From NCBI GenBank assembly GCA_014377675.1, contig JACMPD010000015.1:1-33658 (forward strand): DNA of 33,658 nucleotides, read 5' to 3'. Positions 17,602 through 26,789 of the stretch are shown here, piece by piece. A model generated the notes under the pieces. The model had not been told where the DNA came from and did not search any database. It saw only the letters and a list, made by a program, of their open reading frames with translations. Positions within the stretch are counted from its first letter, which is position 1. Each line of letters begins with the position of its first letter. This DNA comes from Taibaiella sp. GTDB taxonomy: Bacteria > Bacteroidota > Bacteroidia > Chitinophagales > Chitinophagaceae. Both the position numbers and the translations under genes were made by a program.

Positions 17602-18288
17602 ATGAAACCACAGATAGAAAAAGAAAGCAGGCCGGATGAAGGGATAAGCATAATGCATGATACTTCCCGCCGTCGTTTTCTTCAGCTTGCAGGGGGAATA
17701 GCAGGCGCAGGGATTTTTGTAGCTTCATGCCGCCGGACACCGCCTGATACCGTTTATGTTGGGAAAGGAGATATAGCCGTTCTCAATAACCTTTATATCA
17801 TGGAACAGGTGCTTGCAGCATTTTACTCACAAGCTAACATAACACCTTACTACGGCCTCACGGCCAGCGAGCTGGAACTGATTGATGACCTGCGTGACCA
17901 TCAACTGGCACACAAAGGCATACTTAAAGCCACGCTGGGCACTAACGCAATTACCGATATTGTTACCGTGCTCACGCCGGTTACATTCGCTGACAGGGTT
18001 GATGTGCTGAACCATGCCATCGTTTTTGAAGACCTTGCCGTTGCCGCTTACAATGGCGCAGCCAAGTATTTTACTGACACCAATTATATACTGCTGACCG
18101 CTAAAATGGCTACAGTACAGGCGCGTCATTCGGCCTATGCACGGGAAATATTATCACATAATACTTTTTCTGACAGCAGCGTGGTAGATGTTAACGGGCT
18201 TGACAGGGCACTTTCACCTCTGGCCGTGTTCACTGCACTCAAACCGTATATAGAAACCAAGTTCGACATCAGCAACCTTCCGGGCTAA
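17602..18288 (+). CDS. Ferritin-like domain-containing protein with Tat-like signal
   Basis: SRRRFLQLAGGIAGAGIFVASC signal and ferritin-like helical body; start trimmed to ATG 17602 (17653 also possible). Confidence 0.75.
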   Translation: MKPQIEKESRPDEGISIMHDTSRRRFLQLAGGIAGAGIFVASCRRTPPDTVYVGKGDIAVLNNLYIMEQVLAAFYSQANITPYYGLTASELELIDDLRDHQLAHKGILKATLGTNAITDIVTVLTPVTFADRVDVLNHAIVFEDLAVAAYNGAAKYFTDTNYILLTAKMATVQARHSAYAREILSHNTFSDSSVVDVNGLDRALSPLAVFTALKPYIETKFDISNLPG

Positions 18289-18355
18289 TACACTCCGGTA
18301 CTTATACCCATAATCAGGCTTTGCGCCTTATATTAATACAAACAATTGCAATAAC

Positions 18356-19237
18356 ATGAATTTCAGAAATATCCTGCAGGAGATACAGCAAGCTGACCCC
18401 GAAGTATTTGAAAAATTAAGCGGCAGGCGGCATATACTCAAAAACTTTGGTTCTAAAGTAGCTCTTGCGGCATTACCGCTCGCTATCGGTTCCATGTTTA
18501 AAAAGGCGTATGGCAAATCTACTATCAGCTCCGTAGCTGATGTACTCAACTTCGCCCTTGAGCTGGAATATTTTGAATATAACTACTACCACACTGCTAT
18601 GGCAACAGGCTCTAACACCACTACCTACCTGGTGCCACCTGCTGACCGTGCAGGCTTCCAGATGGTGGAAGATCATGAGAAAGCGCACGTTAATTTCCTC
18701 CGCACCGCTATTGATGCTATGGGACTTGTACCGTTTACGCCTAACAACTATGTAGGTAACCCTGTTACCGGCAACCCATTTACGCCGCCTTCCTACGATT
18801 TTACAGCACGTAATACATTCCGTGTTTTTGATAACTATGCGGGCTTCCTGGAGCTGGCGCAGACTTTTGAAGACACTGGTGTAAGGGCATACCAGGGGCA
18901 GCTGCCTGATTTACTGGGCAATACCGATGGTGTACTGACGCAGGTATTGCAGATAAGCACGGTTGAGGCGCGCCACGCAGCTTACATACGCCTTGTACGC
19001 CGCCTGGGTCTTGGTGCTATTGACAATCCTAAACCGTGGATAACCAATAATATACCCCCAATCATAAGCCTGCAGCCCAACTACCTGGGAGAAGACAACA
19101 CCGTGCAAAAAGGTGTTGAAGTAACTTCAATAGCTGGGTATAACGGGAATATCCCAAAAACGGCAGCTACTGAAGCGTTTGATGAGCCGCTTGATAAAGC
19201 AACAGTCGCATCGCTCATTGCGCCATTTAAAAGATAA
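18356..19237 (+). CDS. Ferritin-like domain-containing protein
   Basis: 293 aa, LNFALELEYFEYNYYHTA, DHEKAHVNFLRTAID, FEDTGVRAYQGQL, EARHAAYIRLVRR. Confidence 0.82.
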   Translation: MNFRNILQEIQQADPEVFEKLSGRRHILKNFGSKVALAALPLAIGSMFKKAYGKSTISSVADVLNFALELEYFEYNYYHTAMATGSNTTTYLVPPADRAGFQMVEDHEKAHVNFLRTAIDAMGLVPFTPNNYVGNPVTGNPFTPPSYDFTARNTFRVFDNYAGFLELAQTFEDTGVRAYQGQLPDLLGNTDGVLTQVLQISTVEARHAAYIRLVRRLGLGAIDNPKPWITNNIPPIISLQPNYLGEDNTVQKGVEVTSIAGYNGNIPKTAATEAFDEPLDKATVASLIAPFKR

Positions 19238-19362
19238 TTGTAATGACATTATAAAATGAAAGCAAGCTCCCATTTTTTTATTTACAGCATTATGTATTTT
19301 AGTACAGCAGCTAATTATTTCAATACTATTTACTATCATTACAGCCATATAAATCAATAATA

Positions 19363-19704
19363 ATGGACGTACAAAAGGCCGATATGTATATCGCCACCAA
19401 TGGAAAATGTTTTGATGGCTTCATGATACCCCAAATACATGAAATGCTGCTGCAAGCTGATGACTCAAAGTTTTTACAGCTACAGGGCGCAGACCTCAAA
19501 GACCCAACTACAATGCTTATTATTTCTTTTTTTGGCGGCAGTCTCGGTATCGACCGCTTTATGCTGGGCGATACAGGCACGGGCCTGGGCAAGCTGCTTA
19601 CCTGTGGAGGCCTGGGTATCTGGGCACTCGTAGATTTGTTCTTGATCATGGGCCGGACCAGGGAGGTAAACTTCAACAAATTTAAAAAGACATTATACAT
19701 GTAG
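19363..19704 (+). CDS. TM2 domain-containing protein
   Basis: [46 protein letters not shown]. Confidence 0.85.
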   Translation: MDVQKADMYIATNGKCFDGFMIPQIHEMLLQADDSKFLQLQGADLKDPTTMLIISFFGGSLGIDRFMLGDTGTGLGKLLTCGGLGIWALVDLFLIMGRTREVNFNKFKKTLYM

Positions 19705-19705
19705 T

Positions 19706-20131
19706 GTGCAATTAACCAGGCGACATATTTACCAGTTGCTGACCACCTGTATGGCTGGTGGCTGGCTGTGGCTTGTATACTGGCACTACAACATAAATAC
19801 TCCGGCTGCTGAAAATGGCATTTTGCGCTGTCCTTTTATGCGCATCACCAGCTATCCCTGTCCTTCGTGCGGCAGCACACACGCGGTGCTGCACCTGCTA
19901 AAACTGGAGTGGAAAGCGGCTATAATGGCTAATCCGTTTGGCTATATTATTGCCCTGGCAATGCTGGGCGTACCGCTTATTATGGCATTTGATGCCTTCA
20001 CCCGCCGCGAGACACTTTACCGCCTTTATTGTAAGGCAGAAATTGTAATGAAACAGCGTAAGACAGCTGTAGTGCTTATATTTGTAACAATTATTAACTG
20101 GGCATGGAACCTCTATAAGTACAGTTTATGA
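19706..20131 (+). CDS. DUF2752 domain-containing protein
   Basis: CPFMRITSYPCPSCGSTHAVLHLLKLEWKAAIMANPFG; GTG start one base after the previous stop. Confidence 0.8.
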   Translation: MQLTRRHIYQLLTTCMAGGWLWLVYWHYNINTPAAENGILRCPFMRITSYPCPSCGSTHAVLHLLKLEWKAAIMANPFGYIIALAMLGVPLIMAFDAFTRRETLYRLYCKAEIVMKQRKTAVVLIFVTIINWAWNLYKYSL

Positions 20132-20553
20132 ACAGCCTGTTTTCTTACCGGCCACACGACCAAGAGGCAGAAAAAGCTTCCAATGGCTACCTGATGTCTC
20201 TTATCGCACTTATGGCGGGTATGCCTTTGCCGATAATTAATCTTATAGCCACTGTTATTTTTTACCTCGCCAACAGGAGAGGCAGCTATTTTGTAAGGTG
20301 GCACTGCACACAAACGCTGGTATCACAGTTTACGCTGCTTTTATTCAACAGCATTGGCTTTTCATGGACCATGGCCATACTATTCAGCCATACGTTCATT
20401 TCCAATAGTTACATCGCTTACATTATCACCGTTATCCTGTTTAACTTAGTGGAATTTATATTCACTATTATTGCCGCCATTAAAACCCGCAAAGGCATAC
20501 ATGTGGAATGGTGGTTTTCAGGTGAGGTGGCGCATCTTATCTGTAAGCAATAG
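20128..20553 (+). CDS. DUF4870-like membrane protein
   Basis: ATGA overlap with previous gene; small polytopic protein with the NLIATVIFYLANRRGSYFVRWHCTQTLV pattern. Confidence 0.7.
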   Translation: MNSLFSYRPHDQEAEKASNGYLMSLIALMAGMPLPIINLIATVIFYLANRRGSYFVRWHCTQTLVSQFTLLLFNSIGFSWTMAILFSHTFISNSYIAYIITVILFNLVEFIFTIIAAIKTRKGIHVEWWFSGEVAHLICKQ

Positions 20554-20592
20554 TATGGCGTTTAGTTATAAGTTCTAAATTATAAATGCACA

Positions 20593-21378
20593 ATGAAAGC
20601 AATTATACAGTTATCTGTTCTGCTCCTTCTTTTTGGGGGAGCGTGGTTTGGCCTCAGCCGCATTGATTTTGTAGAGCGGTTCCGCCTTTATGATATCAGC
20701 AATAAAACCGAGCAAAAGATCGGCGATGCAATAGTAAAAACCATAAAGCAAACGGAACACATGATTGCTGACGACAGCACGACAGCTGTAATAACCAAAA
20801 TAACAAACAAGCTGCTTTTCGCTAACCGCAATATCCCTCACGCTACTATTATACACCTGGTAAAAAGCAAGGAAATCAATGCCTTCGCATTGCCGGGCAA
20901 TCATATTATAGTTTACACAGGGCTTATAGAACATTGCGATAGCGCTCAAGAGCTCTGCGGGGTGCTGGCACATGAAATGGCACACATTGAGCTGAGGCAT
21001 GTAATGAAAAGGCTGGCCGGCGAGGTGGGTATAGCAGTACTGGCTTCCGCTACTACCGGCAATTCGCAGGTAATTAACGGCATATTGAAAACACTATCCT
21101 CCACTGCATTTGAGCGAAGCCAGGAAAGTGCCGCTGATGAAGCCGCTGTAAAATACCTGGTACATGCACAGATCAACCCGGCGGGCTTTGCCGGCTTTAT
21201 GCATAAGATAGATACACTTATTGCCCAGCCTGAAATAATGGAATGGATCAGCACGCACCCTAATTCAAAAGCCCGCGCTGAGGCTATCAACCAGCTTACA
21301 GCCAACATACGCCAAACCTATATGCCAGTAGTTGATTTCGCAGACTGGAAGTTGCTGAAACGCGCTGCCGGGCAGTAG
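20593..21378 (+). CDS. M48 family metallopeptidase
   Basis: Zn motif HEMAH; NAFALPGNHIIVYTGLI; ESAADEAAVKYLVHAQINPAGF. Confidence 0.9.
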   Translation: MKAIIQLSVLLLLFGGAWFGLSRIDFVERFRLYDISNKTEQKIGDAIVKTIKQTEHMIADDSTTAVITKITNKLLFANRNIPHATIIHLVKSKEINAFALPGNHIIVYTGLIEHCDSAQELCGVLAHEMAHIELRHVMKRLAGEVGIAVLASATTGNSQVINGILKTLSSTAFERSQESAADEAAVKYLVHAQINPAGFAGFMHKIDTLIAQPEIMEWISTHPNSKARAEAINQLTANIRQTYMPVVDFADWKLLKRAAGQ

Positions 21379-21406
21379 TGAAGAGACAATAAACAAATCA
21401 GGATTT

Positions 21407-23971
21407 CTACTTCACAGGGGGCCGTTCACCCAGCGCCACATTTGCAGGCATGTCTGTTTCATCTTCAGGGAACAAATCAGCTGATACCCTGGTTTTTGTT
21501 TTAGAGCCAAGCAGCTTGCCCAGGCTCACGAAGAAGCCAAGCACCATAACAATAACGCCGCCCCAAAGCACATTGATGTAAGGGAAAACAAGTGCTTTAA
21601 GTACAATATAATCATCTTTGGGATTTGTCTGGCGCACCATAATTTCAGCGAAGGCTGAATCTTGTGATTTTACTATAATGTTTTCAAGCCTGGTGTAAAG
21701 ATCCATTGATTTAATGGTGTCTTCAATACGGGTGGCGTATTCCTTATTGCGCACTATGTATATAGGGCTTAGGTGTTGAATGCCTCCAGTCATGTCATGA
21801 ACCGTTAGCTTTGCTGTTACTGCAATATCGCCGGCTACCGGCTCATAGCGTTTGTCATTTACCTCTTTACTGAACCCGTCGAAAGTCATAAAGCCATTAT
21901 CCAGGTATATGGTATCGCCGGGGTTGTGCATGATATGGCTCTTGTAAGTGCTGGTGTCAGACTTGCTTTTATCAGTGGCCGAATTAATAAAAGTATATAC
22001 ATCATGGGTTAGGTAGTGCTTGGTATCCGGGTTGGCGCTCAGGCCGCTTTCGTTTCCTTTGGGATTAATGAAGGCATCCGGGTAGAGCATAAATGTCTCT
22101 GTAGCCTTGTGCGATACAGAATCCAGCCTTTCAAATTTTACTTTATAATATACTCTTTTATCTTTGCCCTGTGTGCTGCTGTCGCCTGTATAGGTAGCGA
22201 AATAATCGCCCATGGCTACTTTGGTACCCAGGAAAAGGATTTCGTTCTCCCTGCTTTCCTTCATATTGGCTTCTTCAGAGCCCTTTTCAAAACCGAAATC
22301 AATACCTGTGGTGTTGAAGGAAATAACATGTTTATTGAACGAAGAAAGCAGTATACCCAGCAATGACATGGCAAAGCCCAGATGGCCTATCACCGGCCCC
22401 AGGTTTTTAATCCTGGTTTTCTGTACTGATATGCCATAGGCTATACTTGCCACAATGCTGAAACACGCTGAAAATAACATTAGCGCGTACTGCCATGCAT
22501 CAATGTGTTGCAAATACCCTATCGTGAACGTCATAGCCCCTGAAATAACAGCTACTACCGCTATCCTGCGCCACAATAAAGCTGCTTCAGTTTTCTTGTA
22601 CTTCATGTACATGGTGGCACCGGCAAGTATACCTATTACTATAGCAATCCAAACCTGGGTATCATTGTAATGCTTCATTACATCAATGGGCGGCGCCGGT
22701 TCTTTACCGGTTATCATTTTGGCCAGTGGCGCCCATACCGGCTGCGATGTGCTGAAAATAATCATTACCGCTGAAATGAAGATAACGGCAGAGCCGATGA
22801 ACATCCAGAATTCACGGGAAAGTGTCGCCTCTTCGGAGCCTATACGGGGTAGTTTTCTCCATCTTAAAGCCAGCATCCAGACCGTTATAGCTAGCAGTAT
22901 ACCCAAAACAATCAACAAATGATAATAAAGTGCCTGCCCGTCTCCGGTAAAGGCGTGAACCGATGTTTTGCCCAAAATACCTGTGCGGGTAAGGAAGGTG
23001 GAATACCACACCAGCAGTTGCGACAGCGTTAAGAATATAAAAGTGATGGTGAGCGCCCTGCCTGTGCTGCGGTATATAAGCAGCGTATGCAGGCCGGCAA
23101 TAAGCGTAAGCCATGGCACCAGGGAGGCATTCTCCACCGGATCCCATGCCCAGTAACCGCCAAAGTTAAGTGACTCATAGGCCCAGCGGCCACCCATCAT
23201 AATGCCGGTGCCCAGTATAGCGCCGCACACCAGCGTCCACGCAATGGTGGGTTTCAGAAAGGTAATGTAATCGCCCTTCCATAAGGCAGCAATACAATAA
23301 GCGAATGGTATAAGGGAGAGCGCAAACCCAAGGAACAATACCGGCGGGTGTATCACCATCCAGTAGTTTTGCAGCGATACATTAAGGCCGTTACCGTCTT
23401 TAACAAAAGACATGTAGTTAGGCATTGAAAAGATAGGCGCGCCCTGCATGGCGTGGCGAAGCAGTAAAAACGGCGTGCTGCCTACTTTAATATCGGGGCC
23501 AAAATGAATGCCCAACAGCATGGTGCCCAATATTACCTGTACCATAGCTATTATGGTCATGGTGCGCGTCTCCAGGCTTTTGGCTGTGCGCATCACTACA
23601 AGGCCGAGTATACTGTGCCAAAACATCCACAGCATAAAACTGCCTTCCTGCCCTTCCCAGAAACAGGATAGCAGGTACTTGCCAGGCAGGTCAAGCGAGG
23701 AGTGCGACCATGCGTAGTGATATTCAAAAAGGTGATTGGCAATAACGTAATAGAGGGCTACAAAAATACTTACTATGGCAACGGTGTGGGTAATAAAACC
23801 GCCGCGGCCCATCCGCAGCCAGCTTTTACTGCCAAACGGATCTACTGTTTCGGTTTGTGCCGCCCTCAGGTAACTGAAAGCGCTGAAGAGCGAGGCTACA
23901 AATGATATGATAACAAAAAAATATCCCAGTTGTCCGGGCAATAAATGTTCTCCTGTGAATTCTGTAGCCAT
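21407..23971 (-). CDS. ccmF: Cytochrome c biogenesis heme lyase CcmF/CcsA-type protein
   Basis: 854 aa polytopic; GGYWAWDPVENASLVPWL; HPPVLFLGFALSLIPFAY. Confidence 0.88.
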   Translation of the reverse strand: MATEFTGEHLLPGQLGYFFVIISFVASLFSAFSYLRAAQTETVDPFGSKSWLRMGRGGFITHTVAIVSIFVALYYVIANHLFEYHYAWSHSSLDLPGKYLLSCFWEGQEGSFMLWMFWHSILGLVVMRTAKSLETRTMTIIAMVQVILGTMLLGIHFGPDIKVGSTPFLLLRHAMQGAPIFSMPNYMSFVKDGNGLNVSLQNYWMVIHPPVLFLGFALSLIPFAYCIAALWKGDYITFLKPTIAWTLVCGAILGTGIMMGGRWAYESLNFGGYWAWDPVENASLVPWLTLIAGLHTLLIYRSTGRALTITFIFLTLSQLLVWYSTFLTRTGILGKTSVHAFTGDGQALYYHLLIVLGILLAITVWMLALRWRKLPRIGSEEATLSREFWMFIGSAVIFISAVMIIFSTSQPVWAPLAKMITGKEPAPPIDVMKHYNDTQVWIAIVIGILAGATMYMKYKKTEAALLWRRIAVVAVISGAMTFTIGYLQHIDAWQYALMLFSACFSIVASIAYGISVQKTRIKNLGPVIGHLGFAMSLLGILLSSFNKHVISFNTTGIDFGFEKGSEEANMKESRENEILFLGTKVAMGDYFATYTGDSSTQGKDKRVYYKVKFERLDSVSHKATETFMLYPDAFINPKGNESGLSANPDTKHYLTHDVYTFINSATDKSKSDTSTYKSHIMHNPGDTIYLDNGFMTFDGFSKEVNDKRYEPVAGDIAVTAKLTVHDMTGGIQHLSPIYIVRNKEYATRIEDTIKSMDLYTRLENIIVKSQDSAFAEIMVRQTNPKDDYIVLKALVFPYINVLWGGVIVMVLGFFVSLGKLLGSKTKTRVSADLFPEDETDMPANVALGERPPVK

Positions 23972-24129
23972 TTTTAATAATAAGTACTCAGTTAATATGC
24001 CGGCAGGCTGTTATAAAAACTTAACGGCATTCTCAATATATGGTAATACGCAGGGCCTTTATCTTTGCTTTTTTCACAGATGTTTATTGCGGGGATAGTT
24101 TTATTATTGCAGGGTAAATATCCGGCCTG

Positions 24130-24525
24130 TTAGCTGCTTTCGCCTATCGTCATATCCTTCTTATATTTTGAAGGGCATTTCATCTGTATACCATTGCAAT
24201 AAAACGCGTCGCCTTTTACATAGCCCTTCATTACCAGCTGTTCTGATTTATCAATATCCCGGGGAGGCGCGCCGTTCACAAATACTACTTTGCGTTGTAC
24301 GCCTGACTTATCAGTAGCGTAAAAAGTAAACTGATTTGGGTCCACCTTGGGATCATAACTGATGCCCTTTCCCTTATCAAAAAAACCGATGACGTGAAAA
24401 GCCTTGCCCGGAACCTTTGAAGCCGACCCAAACGTTTCGTAAGTACTAAAATCAAGAAAAGTAGCGGATATAACCGAGATAGCTACAACCACCAGCACCA
24501 ACAGCGCTATATGTGTTTTCTTCAT
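24130..24525 (-). CDS. ccmE: Cytochrome c maturation protein CcmE
   Basis: 131 aa, single N-terminal TM, FYATDKSGVQRKVVFVNGAPPRDIDKSEQLVMKGYVKGDAFYCNGIQMKCPSKY. Confidence 0.82.
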   Translation of the reverse strand: MKKTHIALLVLVVVAISVISATFLDFSTYETFGSASKVPGKAFHVIGFFDKGKGISYDPKVDPNQFTFYATDKSGVQRKVVFVNGAPPRDIDKSEQLVMKGYVKGDAFYCNGIQMKCPSKYKKDMTIGESS

Positions 24526-24544
24526 AATTATTAGGATTCGGAGG

Positions 24545-24552
24545 CAAAGTTA
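24545..24552 (-). promoter_or_regulatory. -7 element TAACTTTG for ccmE
   Basis: CAAAGTTA on +; matches TAnnTTTG about 20 bp upstream of the ccmE ATG. Confidence 0.4.
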
Positions 24553-24690
24553 AGGTAAATAGATGTGTCTATAAGAGTAGCGCTGTAAATGTTGTGCTAA
24601 GAAAGAGGCGCAACACGCATTATAAAAATGATTTTAACTTTCCCGCTGAAATAATAATTAAACCGCCACCGAAGGCCCGCTAACAATCTT

Positions 24691-24720
24691 TTGTTTATTC
24701 ATTTATGTGTACTACCTTTG
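24691..24720 (+). promoter_or_regulatory. Bacteroidota-type promoter for rimP-nusA (TTG-19 bp-TACCTTTG)
   Basis: TTG 24691-24693 and TACCTTTG 24713-24720 with 19-bp spacing. Confidence 0.65.
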
Positions 24721-24740
24721 CACCAATATAAGAAATTAAG

Positions 24741-24770
24741 AGGGGACAATTAATTGTCCCCTCGTTTTTT
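24741..24770 (+). terminator. Perfect palindrome plus T6 in the rimP leader, candidate attenuator
   Basis: AGGGGACAATTAATTGTCCCCT (24741-24762) followed by CGTTTTTT, ending a few bases before ATG 24775. Confidence 0.6.
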
Positions 24771-24774
24771 AGGT

Positions 24775-25230
24775 ATGAACGGGACAATAGAGAAAATACA
24801 CGGTTTACTGGAGCCATTGCTTGATAATACAGATATGTTCATAGTAGGCATTAATATAAAGCCCACTAATAACATAAAGGTATATATTGACGCTGACGGT
24901 GGCTTCTCCATTGAAAAGTGCATTGTAATCAACAAGCGGTTATATTCTCTCCTTGAAGATGAAGCGATGTATCCTGATGGCGATTTTTCGCTCGAAATAT
25001 CAAGCCCCGGCATTGACGAGCCATTGTTGCAGTGGAGGCAGTATAAGAAAAATACTGGCCGCAAAGTAACTGTTACCGATAACGAGAACAAAGAAACAAC
25101 GGGAATGCTGACTGAAGTAACGGAAGAGAAAATAACCCTTGAAGTAAAGAAACCTAAAGAAAAGACACCTTCAATGATGGAAATACCTTTTTCAGATATA
25201 AAAACAACAATTGTACAAATAATTTTTTAA
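24775..25230 (+). CDS. rimP: Ribosome maturation factor RimP
   Basis: VYIDADGGFSIEKCIVINKRLYSLLEDE...YPDGDFSLEISSPGIDEPL; the track start at 24754 is a TTG inside the palindrome, so ATG 24775 is preferred. Confidence 0.88.
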   Translation: MNGTIEKIHGLLEPLLDNTDMFIVGINIKPTNNIKVYIDADGGFSIEKCIVINKRLYSLLEDEAMYPDGDFSLEISSPGIDEPLLQWRQYKKNTGRKVTVTDNENKETTGMLTEVTEEKITLEVKKPKEKTPSMMEIPFSDIKTTIVQIIF

Positions 25231-25274
25231 CAATGGGCTGCCTGTAATTATAGGGCGGAATAAAAATAAAGTAT

Positions 25275-26522
25275 ATGCCAAGCATCAATCTAATTGATTC
25301 ATTTCAGGAGTTTAAGGACGCCGAAAATATTGACAGGCCTACACTAATGAAGGTTTTGGAAGATGTTTTCAAAACATTGCTGCGTAAAAAATACAGCAGT
25401 GATGAGAACTTCGACGTAATTGTAAATGACCAGACGGGTGACCTTGAAATTTTCAGAAGGCGCGAAATTGTAGAAGATGATATGGTGGAGGACGAAAACG
25501 CGCAGATACCTTATACCGAAGCGATAAAAATTGAAGCTGACTACAACGTAGGCGAAGAAGTTTATGAGGAAGTGATTGTGGCCAACTTTGGCCGCAGGGC
25601 TATACTGGCCGCAAAACAAACGCTGGCAGCAAGGATAGGAGACCTTAAAAAGAATAACCTGCTGAAAAAATACGCTGACCGCGTAGGGGACATAATAAGC
25701 GGTGAAGTATACCAGATATGGAAGAAAGAAATGCTGCTGCTTGATGATGAAGGCAATGAACTGATAATGCCTAAAACAGAGCAAATACCAACTGACTTCT
25801 TCAAAAAAGGAGAAACAGTTCGTTCGGTGGTAAAGAAAGTAGAAATGAGGAACAACAGCCCGGTTATTATACTCAGCCGCACCCACTCTTCGTTCCTCGA
25901 AAAACTACTGGAGATTGAGGTACCTGAAATAATGGACGGCCTGATAACGGTAAAGAAAATAGTGCGCGAACCAGGCGAAAGGGCTAAGGTAGCGGTTGAA
26001 AGCTATGATGACCGCATAGACCCCGTAGGTGCCTGCGTGGGTATGAAGGGAAGCCGCATACATGGTATAGTAAGAGAACTGCGCAATGAAAACATTGATA
26101 TCATTAACTTTACCAACAATGTGCAACTGTTGCTGCAACGCTCACTAACACCAGCGCGCATCAACAAAATAAATCTTGATAACGAAAAACTTTCTGCCCA
26201 GGTGTTTCTTGACCCTGACCAGGTGTCCTTAGCTATTGGAAAGAAAGGTGTAAATATAAAACTGGCCCAGGAACTTACCGGTTATTCAATTGACGTTTTC
26301 CGTGATGTGAAAGAAGAAGTTGAATACGATATTGACCTGAATGAATTTGCAGATGAGATAGAACCATGGGTTATTGAGGCGCTAAAACGCATTGGCTGTG
26401 ATACCGCACTAAGTGTTCTAGACCTTTCACCTGAAGAGCTCGTTCGCCGTACTGACCTTGAAGAAGAGACTGTACGCGAAGTAAGAAACATACTTGAAGC
26501 GGAATTTAAGGAAGAAAATTGA
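25275..26522 (+). CDS. nusA: Transcription termination/antitermination protein NusA
   Basis: S1 domain followed by KH regions (DPVGACVGMKGSRIHGIVREL, QVSLAIGKKGVNIKLAQELTGY). Confidence 0.95.
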   Translation: MPSINLIDSFQEFKDAENIDRPTLMKVLEDVFKTLLRKKYSSDENFDVIVNDQTGDLEIFRRREIVEDDMVEDENAQIPYTEAIKIEADYNVGEEVYEEVIVANFGRRAILAAKQTLAARIGDLKKNNLLKKYADRVGDIISGEVYQIWKKEMLLLDDEGNELIMPKTEQIPTDFFKKGETVRSVVKKVEMRNNSPVIILSRTHSSFLEKLLEIEVPEIMDGLITVKKIVREPGERAKVAVESYDDRIDPVGACVGMKGSRIHGIVRELRNENIDIINFTNNVQLLLQRSLTPARINKINLDNEKLSAQVFLDPDQVSLAIGKKGVNIKLAQELTGYSIDVFRDVKEEVEYDIDLNEFADEIEPWVIEALKRIGCDTALSVLDLSPEELVRRTDLEEETVREVRNILEAEFKEEN

Positions 26523-26724
26523 TGCATGCACTTTTAAACTCATAATAAAGCCGGCATAATGGCATTATTTTGTAAAACAGATTAAAGTGGGAATGGTTCA
26601 TATTTTTAATCAAAATGCTCGGAAATGATGAATTATTAACAAAGGATAGTATTACATTTTTACACTTAGCCAATTTATAATGATACCTGCTATGCGGGAT
26701 GTATAAACTAATGTAAAAATAACG

Positions 26725-26732
26725 TAGGTTTG
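26725..26732 (+). promoter_or_regulatory. -7 element TAGGTTTG in the nusA-infB gap, possible internal infB promoter
   Basis: Matches TAnnTTTG; downstream hairpin GCCGGT-atacag-ACCGGC at 26746-26763. Confidence 0.4.
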
Positions 26733-26789
26733 CAGCGGGGTGAAAGCCGGTATACAGACCGGCAAAAATTTTAGAAGGAAAAAAGAATA

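Noticed and set aside
24754-24774. TTG start of rimP given by the ORF track
   Set aside because: Lies inside the palindromic terminator-like hairpin; ATG 24775 fits RimP better.
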